The translations under genes and the position numbers were made by a program. A model generated the notes under the pieces. It was not told where the DNA came from and did not search any database. It saw only the letters and a list, made by a program, of their open reading frames with translations. From JAFGGG01 sp964634205 (lineage in GTDB: Bacteria; Spirochaetota; Spirochaetia; SZUA-6; RPPD01), in assembly GCA_964634205.1 (NCBI GenBank), contig CAZWKE010000079.1, positions 1-5,128 on the forward strand: a stretch of DNA of 5,128 nucleotides, read 5' to 3'. Positions 1 to 5,105 of the stretch are shown here, in pieces. How positions within the stretch are numbered: the stretch's first letter is position 1; every line of letters begins with the position of its first letter.

Positions 1-450
1 TTATTCCAACTGCCCGCATTTGACAGTCAGGGTCGCATAGTTGTCTGAGCCGGGATCGGTTTGTGTAATAATCAGGCAGACCAGGTTGTCCTTTTTATAC
101 CCGCCGGCGATTTCCGAAATATTTAACTCACTTGCAATAAATCCCTTTGAAGTGAGATACGCAGAAACCTCTTGTGCTTTTCCGTTCAGCAGGGAATAAT
201 CGCCGTTGATTTTGATGCGCGCCGAAATCTCAAATCCCTTGACCGCTGCCGCACTGCTGTGTACGCCTGTTCCGGCCTTTTGCCAGGTGAACTCCGTTTT
301 GCTTATTCCTGAAAATCCCAGCTTCACCTCAGCCGTAATCTGAGTCAATAATGCTTTATCCGGGCGGGTCAGGCTGCCTCCCGTAGTCTTGCAGGAAAAA
401 AAAGCGAAAATAACAAAAACAGTGAAAATTATGCAGGCTTGTTTTTTCAT
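1..450 (-). CDS. Predicted lipoprotein of unknown function
   Basis: This 149-residue protein has a lipoprotein signal. It starts MKK, runs through a hydrophobic stretch (about residues 5-18) and ends in F-F-S-C with the candidate lipidated Cys at residue 20. The stop (TAA) lies at bases 1-3, so the gene is complete. The ATG at 450 was chosen because a GGAGG lies 6 nt upstream. A longer TTG start at 483 would sit on the promoter's -10 element. The mature part has Ala-rich and amphipathic stretches, then GGY-KK-D-N-L-V-C (Cys125) and a C-terminal V-K-C-G (Cys145). The two cysteines could form a disulphide in the periplasm. I do not recognise the family. It has its own promoter and is probably transcribed alone with respect to the gene upstream. 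The lipobox lacks the usual Leu at -3, which spirochaetal signal peptidase II substrates tolerate. A membrane-anchored periplasmic or surface location is inferred from the signal only. Confidence 0.8.
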   Translation of the reverse strand: MKKQACIIFTVFVIFAFFSCKTTGGSLTRPDKALLTQITAEVKLGFSGISKTEFTWQKAGTGVHSSAAAVKGFEISARIKINGDYSLLNGKAQEVSAYLTSKGFIASELNISEIAGGYKKDNLVCLIITQTDPGSDNYATLTVKCGQLE

Positions 451-456
451 TATGTG

Positions 457-461
457 CCTCC
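457..461 (-). promoter_or_regulatory. Ribosome binding site of the lipoprotein gene
   Basis: GGAGG on the minus strand, 6 nt before the ATG at 450. It decides the start in favour of 450 over the in-frame TTG at 483. A second GGAGG at 477-481 lies close to the predicted transcription start and has no suitably placed start codon for it. Confidence 0.75.
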
Positions 462-482
462 GGACAGGTTGATGTTCCTCCA

Positions 483-510
483 ACTATAACAGCCGGGCCC
501 GATTTGTCAA
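483..510 (-). promoter_or_regulatory. Sigma70-type promoter of the lipoprotein gene
   Basis: On the minus strand there is a perfect -35 TTGACA (505-510), a 16-bp spacer and a -10 TATAGT (483-488, 5 of 6 consensus bases). Transcription would start near 476, giving a leader of about 26 nt that contains the GGAGG site. The promoter implies the lipoprotein is expressed independently of the large gene upstream. Seen by eye, not tested. Confidence 0.7.
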
Positions 511-549
511 TGGGAACAAAGCATCCGTCCCTATTGCTCATGTTATTTT

Positions 550-582
550 CCGGCTTAACGGAAACCGGCGTGCAAGCACACC
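550..582 (-). terminator. Overlapping hairpins after the large barrel gene
   Basis: About 31 nt after the stop of the large gene there are two potential RNA hairpins. The first (567-582) pairs GGUGUG with CACGCC around a CUUG loop. The second (550-568) pairs CCGGUUU with AAGCCGG, including one G-U pair, around a 5-nt loop. They share two bases, so both cannot form completely. Neither is followed by a U-tract on the minus strand, so this is not a classical intrinsic terminator. It could be a 3' stabilising structure or a weak terminator. Confidence 0.3.
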
Positions 583-613
583 CTGCCGGGATTTCCAGGC
601 TGCAAGACGGCCC

Positions 614-3600
614 TTACCATCCCGGGGAGATGAGAAAGCCGAAAACGCCGGTGGAACCGGGACGCTCGAAGGGGTAGGCGTAATAAAATTCGAATATGAT
701 GATACCTCCCAGGTTGATACGCAAAGCGCTTCCCACACTGAAGATCGGGACCCGCTGCGAGGTATCGGATGCCAGCTTGAAGACCGGTGGGTCATTACTC
801 CGCCAGGCCAGGCCCGCGTCAAAAAAAACAATAAAATCCATGGGAAGGTAGGGAAAATCTATCAATCCGAACTCACGTGTTCCCAATAAGGGCAGACGTA
901 TCTCCGCTTTGAACACCTCAATATTCGAACCTGATATATTCCGGCAGAAGGCGCATTCTTCACCGGCATAGGTAAGGTCGTAGTAGCCCCTGACGTTTGT
1001 GTCGTCTCCCAGGGATAACGGATCAATCCGTTCGGTTTCCGCGTCCCAGAAATAGCGTCCCTGATGAAAAGCGCGCAAGGCAAAAGTGATCGGCGGAAGA
1101 AAAAAGTAAATTCTGAGATCGACGCTTGCCGTAAGAAAAAACAGGGAGCCGAGGGTCTGTTCCAGTTCGAAACGGTAGCGGAAACCGTCGATGGGAGAGG
1201 TGAACCCCCATTGGGTATAATCCCCCACATAGGCAAGCATGGTCCGGGAAAGATGCAGTGGGGCCGGTATGGTAATCTCTTTTGTCTTTCTGTCGGTCAA
1301 CTCCCCGTTTTTATAGGTCAGAAACAGGGCTTCCGGATCATAATACTGGAGGGAATACCCGGTAGCAAGCTCAAGACGCCGGTTAAGCGAAAACGGATAA
1401 TACATGATGAAGTCCAGGCTGTCACGGAAATAGCGGGTAACGGCATATTCTATGGTGTTTGTTGCTTCATCGGATGAGTTGACGCCGATGGCAAGATAGG
1501 GGAAGTGTTCGACCTGGATCCCCCAGTTTACCAGGTACTGCAGGTTTCGGTAAAAAACCAATGCTCCCGAATTCTTGATTTCCGAGCTTATCTGCACGGT
1601 GGTGAAAATGCTGTGGTTGCCCAGATAATCTGCAAATCCGGCACTCGCCTCCCCCATCGCCGCCACATCACCGGTCCCGCTTATTACCACACCGCCGGAC
1701 AACAAGCCGAGTGAAATCTGAGTCAAGGCCGCGTTGTAAGGGTGTGTGGTAAATGAGGCGGTCTGAAATGAAAAATCTTCCGGAAGTGCCAGCGCCTGGT
1801 CTTCCTGGTTATACGCGGGCAGGTGTATTGCCTGGTTTCTGCTTAAGATCCCCTGGTTCACCCCCGTTTCCCTGCCGTTTACGGTTTTGGAAAAAAAAGT
1901 GTAGAGAATATACTTGCGTTTTTCGAATACCGTATAGACGATCTGACCGGTTTTCGGCGCCAGGGACATTACCGGAGAGATGGCGGACAACCCGCTGACG
2001 CCGGTGGCAAGATCGGTAAGTTTTCGGATTTTGTTATCCGAAAATGAATATTCGTAGATGTTGCTGAATCCGTCCGGGTCGGAGATAAAAAAAAGTGTCT
2101 TCCCGTCCTCCGCGTAGCGGGGATTTATCTGTTTTGCTCCGGGGAAAAGCGGTAACAGGCTTATCTTTCCGCTTTTTACATTATAGAACGCGATACGCAT
2201 CCGGCCGAAATTGAATGTTTTCGGGAAACTGTTTCCGCCCCGGTTGGTAACAAACGCGATGGCAGCCCCGTCCGGAGACCAGGCGGGCTGCAGGTCCGCG
2301 TAAATATCGGAGGTAAGCCGCTTCAATTCACGGCTCGCCAGATTATAAAGATAGAGATCGCTCGTCCCATCGGAACTGCCGGCAATTGCCAGGGTTGCCC
2401 CGTCCGGAGACCAGGCGATATCGGAAATGGCCTGTACCGGTGCAAGCGCGATGTCGGCCGTTGTGGTATTCGTTTTGATATCGATGATACTGATATGATT
2501 GTCTCCGTTTTTCGTGGTAATAAACGCGAACCGGCTGCTGTCGGGGCTCCACGAGCCCGCAGAATTGATAAAGCGCAGGGAATCGAAATGCTCGCTTGTC
2601 AGAGAGCTTGTTAACCGGCGAATAATTGTTCCGTTTGTCGCATCCACAAGAAACAGTTCCAGGTTGAAGTTTTGCCCCCTGGCGATGTAGACCAGGAACC
2701 GACCGTCCGGGCTGATTGAGGGCGCGAACACCGATTCGGAAAGAGGCGTATACAGGGGAACACCGGGTCCCCGGGCCGGTACTTTATCTTTGAGGTAAGG
2801 TTCGTAATATGCTTTTATATCCTCCCGCCATTTGGCGGACAGTTCCTTGCTGCTCATGTGCCAGGTTTCACTGATCCCCTTTTCCCATCCGTATCGTGCG
2901 ACATTATCGATAAATATGCTGATCATGTTTGAATTGCTTTTAGCGATGAGGTATGCCCATATGGCATGTCCGAAGCGGTACGGGAAGTAGCGGGTGTCCC
3001 CCGTCATTTGCGAGAGTGTGGGAATGTCATCATTGATTACCGCGTCCCGCAGCCAGGTTGCGGTAAGGGGATCGAAGTTCCCCAACGAAAGATACTCTGC
3101 CAATCCTTCCGCAAACCACAGCGGTGCCGCGCCCGCGCCCGCCCCGTAGGCACGAATCATCCTGAAATAGAAGGCATGGACCAGCTCATGCCCAAGCACA
3201 TGTTCATTGTCGCTGTAGTTTGGGGTAAGGGGAATGACCATACGGTAGGCCAGGCTTTCGGTTACTCCTCCCACTCCCTGCGGGATCAGTCCGGCAATCA
3301 CATTGGTCTGTTTAAAATCCGGTTGGTCGGCATAAAGGATAACCGGCTGTTTGTGTTCAAAACGGGTGTTAAGCAGCTTGGAATAAAAGGCATACCAGCG
3401 CTCAAGGATCTGCGCGCAATCGTATACCGGTTTTCGCTCGCGGCTGTAATAGAATATGGTAAAATGTTCCGTATCCAGTTCCTGAAAATCAAAGGCCTCG
3501 TACTGTATTTTGTTTTTACCGAAACCGTCCGCAAAAAAGGGTGGAGCTGCGAGAAAGAGTAAAAAGAGGGAAATTAGCAAAAAGTATAATTTCCCGCGGT

Positions 3601-3676
3601 TTTGTCTCATAAATGCAATAAATATACAGAATAAAGCCAGGGGCTTAAATTCCTTTTTTCCGCTTTTTACCGGCAT
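614..3676 (-). CDS. Peptidase-MA-like metallopeptidase / PD40 propeller / Omp85-type barrel fusion protein
   Basis: A 1020-residue outer-membrane protein with three modules. Residues 24-49 form a signal peptide (R-Q-N-R-G-K, then a Leu/Phe-rich core, plausible cleavage after FFA). Residues 60-300 are a gluzincin (peptidase MA-like) domain: H163-E-L-V-H167 are the zinc ligands and catalytic Glu, and E190 in W-F-A-E-G-L-A-E-Y is the likely third ligand. Residues 315-595 are a six-bladed TolB/PD40-type propeller, with S-P-D-G or related turns near 322, 378, 423, 467 and 523 and a more degenerate sixth blade near 568. Residues 655-1020 are a barrel with Omp85/D15 hallmarks: VRGY at 895-898, F-F-D-A-G-L-A-W at 951-958, a G-S-A-L-R...F-Y-Y-A-Y-P segment at 982-1002, and a terminal Trp. 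I see no POTRA domain. The active-site residues are intact, so a zinc peptidase held at the periplasmic face of the outer membrane is inferred; the substrate is unknown. The start at 3676 has GAGG 4 nt upstream. The alternative ATG at 3610 gives a cleaner signal peptide but has no ribosome binding site. Similar domain combinations exist among uncharacterised proteins of other diderms. Confidence 0.88.
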   Translation of the reverse strand: MPVKSGKKEFKPLALFCIFIAFMRQNRGKLYFLLISLFLLFLAAPPFFADGFGKNKIQYEAFDFQELDTEHFTIFYYSRERKPVYDCAQILERWYAFYSKLLNTRFEHKQPVILYADQPDFKQTNVIAGLIPQGVGGVTESLAYRMVIPLTPNYSDNEHVLGHELVHAFYFRMIRAYGAGAGAAPLWFAEGLAEYLSLGNFDPLTATWLRDAVINDDIPTLSQMTGDTRYFPYRFGHAIWAYLIAKSNSNMISIFIDNVARYGWEKGISETWHMSSKELSAKWREDIKAYYEPYLKDKVPARGPGVPLYTPLSESVFAPSISPDGRFLVYIARGQNFNLELFLVDATNGTIIRRLTSSLTSEHFDSLRFINSAGSWSPDSSRFAFITTKNGDNHISIIDIKTNTTTADIALAPVQAISDIAWSPDGATLAIAGSSDGTSDLYLYNLASRELKRLTSDIYADLQPAWSPDGAAIAFVTNRGGNSFPKTFNFGRMRIAFYNVKSGKISLLPLFPGAKQINPRYAEDGKTLFFISDPDGFSNIYEYSFSDNKIRKLTDLATGVSGLSAISPVMSLAPKTGQIVYTVFEKRKYILYTFFSKTVNGRETGVNQGILSRNQAIHLPAYNQEDQALALPEDFSFQTASFTTHPYNAALTQISLGLLSGGVVISGTGDVAAMGEASAGFADYLGNHSIFTTVQISSEIKNSGALVFYRNLQYLVNWGIQVEHFPYLAIGVNSSDEATNTIEYAVTRYFRDSLDFIMYYPFSLNRRLELATGYSLQYYDPEALFLTYKNGELTDRKTKEITIPAPLHLSRTMLAYVGDYTQWGFTSPIDGFRYRFELEQTLGSLFFLTASVDLRIYFFLPPITFALRAFHQGRYFWDAETERIDPLSLGDDTNVRGYYDLTYAGEECAFCRNISGSNIEVFKAEIRLPLLGTREFGLIDFPYLPMDFIVFFDAGLAWRSNDPPVFKLASDTSQRVPIFSVGSALRINLGGIIIFEFYYAYPFERPGSTGVFGFLISPGW

Positions 3677-3680
3677 TTTT

Positions 3681-3686
3681 CCTCTT
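3681..3686 (-). promoter_or_regulatory. Ribosome binding site of the barrel/peptidase gene
   Basis: AAGAGG on the minus strand, 4 nt before the ATG at 3676. It favours this start over the in-frame ATG at 3610, whose upstream bases are U/A-rich without any purine-rich site. Confidence 0.6.
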
Positions 3687-3698
3687 AAAACTCGTGCA

Positions 3699-3728
3699 TT
3701 GAGAGTTTGTTGTCGGTGAAATTATACT
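3699..3728 (+). promoter_or_regulatory. Candidate arfB promoter overlapping the divergent promoter
   Basis: On the plus strand there is a -35 TTGAGA (3699-3704, 5 of 6), an 18-bp spacer and a -10 TATACT (3723-3728, 5 of 6). Transcription would start near 3735, giving arfB a leader of about 90 nt. The -10 shares bases 3723-3726 with the TATAAT of the opposite promoter, so polymerase could not open both at once. Confidence 0.45.
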
Positions 3729-3749
3729 CATTGAATAATGCCTTTGCAA
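3721..3749 (-). promoter_or_regulatory. Sigma70-type promoter of the barrel/peptidase gene
   Basis: On the minus strand there is a -35 TTGCAA (3744-3749), a 17-bp spacer and a perfect -10 TATAAT (3721-3726). The predicted transcription start is near 3714, giving a leader of about 38 nt to the ATG at 3676. The -10 overlaps the -10 of a candidate plus-strand promoter for arfB. Confidence 0.7.
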
Positions 3750-3788
3750 TAGAACACCGAGAGTGCAGACTCCCCCCTTGTGCCGCGA

Positions 3789-3817
3789 TTGACAGTTCTG
3801 CGGAATTATCCTAATAG
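3789..3817 (+). promoter_or_regulatory. Second candidate arfB promoter (consensus -35, weak -10)
   Basis: A perfect TTGACA (3789-3794) is followed after 17 bp by TAATAG (3812-3817), which matches the -10 consensus at only 3 positions; shifting by one base gives AATAGT with 4 matches. Transcription from here would begin at about 3824-3825, on the arfB ATG itself, and so would give a leaderless mRNA. This is weaker than the upstream candidate because of the -10. Confidence 0.3.
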
Positions 3818-3824
3818 TAGGACT

Positions 3825-4238
3825 ATGCTGCCTATTAACGGACATATTCAGATTCCTCTCTCGGAAATAGAGATCAGCGCCGTACGTTCCCAGGGCGCGG
3901 GCGGACAGAACGTCAATAAGGTGGCTTCGGCCGTGCACCTGCGCTTTGACATCCGGAAATCGTCCCTGCCCGACCGATACAAACAGCGGCTGTTGGACTA
4001 TGCGGACCGGCGTATCACCGCAGAGGGGGTGGTGGTGATCAAAGCCCAGGAATCGCGGAGCCAGTTCAAAAATAGGCAGGTAGCGCTCGGACGGCTGCGG
4101 GACCTTATCCGTACGGCGGTGCGTGTGCCCAAGAAGCGCAGGCCGACAAAGCCCACGGCAACCTCACAAAAAAAGCGCCTCGAACGTAAGAAAAAACACG
4201 GAAAGCTCAAGGCGCTGCGCGGAAATCCGCCCCAATAA
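3825..4238 (+). CDS. arfB: Alternative ribosome-rescue factor B (ArfB/YaeJ), peptidyl-tRNA hydrolase
   Basis: This 137-residue, class I release-factor-like protein rescues ribosomes stalled without a stop codon. Its tail enters the empty mRNA channel and its GGQ loop hydrolyses the peptidyl-tRNA ester in the peptidyl transferase centre. The signature R-S-Q-G-A-G-G-Q-N-V-N-K is present, with GGQ at residues 26-28 (bases 3900-3908). It is followed by H-L-R-F-D-I-R and V-I-K-A-Q-E, both also present in E. coli ArfB as I recall it. The last 35 residues are Lys/Arg-rich (K-K-R-R-P-T-K-P-T, then R-K-K-K-H-G-K, then A-L-R-G), as in the family's channel-binding tail. No stop-codon-recognition domain is present and the length (about 140) is normal. 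The ATG at 3825 aligns with the family N-terminus. An in-frame GTG at 3780 would add 15 unrelated residues and lacks a ribosome binding site. The only purine-rich site (AGGA, 3819-3822) sits just 2 nt before the ATG, which is unusually close. The protein acts in the cytoplasm and stands alone, divergent from the barrel gene. Confidence 0.95.
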   Translation: MLPINGHIQIPLSEIEISAVRSQGAGGQNVNKVASAVHLRFDIRKSSLPDRYKQRLLDYADRRITAEGVVVIKAQESRSQFKNRQVALGRLRDLIRTAVRVPKKRRPTKPTATSQKKRLERKKKHGKLKALRGNPPQ

Positions 4239-4254
4239 TTACGAGGTCCGGAAG

Positions 4255-4605
4255 CTATTTGCTTAAAAAGCCCTTGAAAAGCCTGAAAAGCCCCATGATA
4301 AAAAGCACGATTCCCACCAGGCCGACCCCCCAGAACGCATAGTAGGTTCCCCCGCCGGAGGCGGAATCATATGACGACTGCGTAAGCGCAAGGGCAAGGA
4401 TGCACAAAAGCGCGCCGCCTATGGTCAGGCCGATGTTCACCCCCATGGATTTTTGTCTATACCTGCCTATGATTTCTTTTACTTCCTGTTCGGTATAGCC
4501 GTCGGCGGTCATATCCTTTATCAGTGTGTTTCCATCGATTTTATCGACGTTCAACTCAATGTAGGCTTCCCATTGTCTCTTGCTTCGTTTGTTTGCTTTT
4601 TCCAT
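4255..4605 (-). CDS. Small inner-membrane protein with two transmembrane segments
   Basis: A 116-residue protein of unknown function. The first 55 residues are charged and probably cytoplasmic: M-E-K-A-N-K-R-S-K-R, then a predicted helical part with L-I-K-D-M-T-A-D-G-Y-T-E-Q-E-V-K-E-I-I, a short helix-turn-helix pattern reminiscent of small UBA-like or oligomerisation modules. Two hydrophobic segments follow (about residues 57-74 and 89-108), separated by a Ser/Gly-rich loop (S-A-S-G-G-G-T-Y-Y). The C-terminus is basic (R-L-F-K-G-F-L-S-K), so both ends should be cytoplasmic by the positive-inside rule. The ATG at 4605 has AAAGG 7 nt upstream, and that site overlaps the stop codon of the preceding gene, so the two are probably translationally coupled. 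A GTG at 4623 is in frame but has no ribosome binding site and would overlap the preceding gene. I do not recognise a family. Confidence 0.8.
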   Translation of the reverse strand: MEKANKRSKRQWEAYIELNVDKIDGNTLIKDMTADGYTEQEVKEIIGRYRQKSMGVNIGLTIGGALLCILALALTQSSYDSASGGGTYYAFWGVGLVGIVLFIMGLFRLFKGFLSK

Positions 4606-4612
4606 GGCTGAG

Positions 4613-4617
4613 CCTTT
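4613..4617 (-). promoter_or_regulatory. Ribosome binding site embedded in the preceding stop codon
   Basis: AAAGG on the minus strand, with its first two A bases belonging to the TAA stop (4616-4618) of the upstream gene and 7 nt before the ATG at 4605. This arrangement is typical of coupled translation and fixes the start of the two-TM protein. Confidence 0.55.
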
Positions 4618-5029
4618 ATTCACTTTGCATGAGTTTCACGATTTTTTTGGCGATTCCACGGGTGGAGCCAACCAGGAGCTGCTGGCTGTTTCCGCCGCCG
4701 AATCCGCCGTATCCTTTTTGTTTCAGGTAAAAGTTTTTTACTTCCTTGCCGTTTTCCGTTATCTTGCCTTCCACCTCAAGCTTGGTGGCGCCTACGCCGA
4801 ACGGCCCGATAAACCAGCGCAAAAACCTGTTTCCTTCGTCAATCATTACAAAATCACCGGTAATCGCAACCGTTCCCTTCCCGTCCACTGAATACCCCTG
4901 CTTTATCAGCCTGTTTTTCAATGCGTTTTCCATGTTTACCACAATAGAATCCACGGCAAATTTGGCCTTGACGGCCGTATTGTTTGTGCCGAATTTCGAG
5001 ATTTGTACTGATTTGTCCTTTGAGATCAT
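4616..5029 (-). CDS. DUF4410-like protein without signal peptide
   Basis: A 137-residue protein. The central segment (residues 58-90) reads G-D-F-V-M-I-D-E-G-N-R then F-L-R-W-F-I-G-P-F-G-V-G-A-T-K-L-E-V-E-G. This resembles the DUF4410 pattern: a beta-strand, an I/F-D-x-G-N/S-R turn, R-x-x-x-G-x-G-x-G, then a beta-strand. An amphipathic N-terminal region (20-45) precedes it, and a Gly-rich stretch (Y-G-G-F-G-G-G-N-S, 107-115) and a C-terminal helix follow. As I know them, DUF4410 proteins are often exported or lipoproteins, but this one begins M-I-S-K-D-K-S with no hydrophobic leader. An in-frame TAG at 5039-5041, inside the AGGAGG ribosome binding site region, rules out an upstream extension. 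It is the first gene of a two-gene operon with the two-TM protein, so a cytoplasmic, membrane-associated role is possible. The function is unknown and the family match is by eye. Confidence 0.75.
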   Translation of the reverse strand: MISKDKSVQISKFGTNNTAVKAKFAVDSIVVNMENALKNRLIKQGYSVDGKGTVAITGDFVMIDEGNRFLRWFIGPFGVGATKLEVEGKITENGKEVKNFYLKQKGYGGFGGGNSQQLLVGSTRGIAKKIVKLMQSE

Positions 5030-5034
5030 ATCTT

Positions 5035-5040
5035 CCTCCT
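5035..5040 (-). promoter_or_regulatory. Strong ribosome binding site of the DUF4410-like gene
   Basis: A perfect AGGAGG on the minus strand, 5 nt before the ATG at 5029. An in-frame stop codon (5039-5041) overlaps it, which fixes the start. Confidence 0.8.
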
Positions 5041-5057
5041 ATGATTGAATTATTCCA

Positions 5058-5105
5058 AGTATAGGAAAGCAAGTTCCTTTTGTAAAGAGAAAAATAAAAA
5101 AATAA
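5058..5105 (-). promoter_or_regulatory. Sigma70-type promoter with AT-rich upstream tract for the DUF4410-like/two-TM operon
   Basis: On the minus strand there is a -35 TTTACA (5081-5086), a 17-bp spacer and a -10 TATACT (5058-5063), each matching 5 of 6 consensus bases. The predicted start is near 5051, leaving a leader of about 20 nt. Directly upstream of the -35, 5087-5105 is almost purely A/T with T-runs on the transcribed-sense strand, which resembles an UP element contacted by the RNA polymerase alpha subunit. This would be a strong promoter. Confidence 0.65.

Noticed and set aside
451..483. TTG at 483 as the start of the lipoprotein.
   Set aside because: It sits on the promoter -10 element and would add 11 charged residues before a standard lipoprotein signal.
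538..1236. Minus-strand frames of 97 and 124 codons inside the barrel gene.
   Set aside because: They are out-of-frame readings of the Omp85 domain, whose own frame has VRGY and a terminal Trp.
1064..1477. A 137-codon plus-strand frame opposite the barrel domain.
   Set aside because: It is a shadow of the barrel coding frame, has no ribosome binding site, and shows no protein-like pattern.
2966..3562. A 198-codon open frame on the plus strand, antisense to the barrel/peptidase gene.
   Set aside because: It lies opposite the well-supported peptidase domain, shows no recognisable motif, and its composition follows from codon use of the opposite strand.
3738..3752. Mini-ORF M-P-L-Q-stop in the putative long arfB leader.
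   Set aside because: It has no ribosome binding site and four codons are expected by chance; it would matter only if the upstream promoter is proven.
3761..3772. Inverted repeat GAGT-N4-ACTC between the divergent genes, considered as an operator.
   Set aside because: The half-sites are only 4 bases, which is common by chance, and no second copy is seen.
4606..4623. GTG at 4623 as the start of the two-TM protein.
   Set aside because: It lacks a ribosome binding site and overlaps the preceding gene, whereas the ATG at 4605 has AAAGG at 7 nt.
4524..5048. Several plus-strand frames of 68-103 codons opposite the DUF4410-like/two-TM operon.
   Set aside because: The minus-strand genes have strong ribosome binding sites, a promoter and coupled spacing; the plus-strand frames have none.
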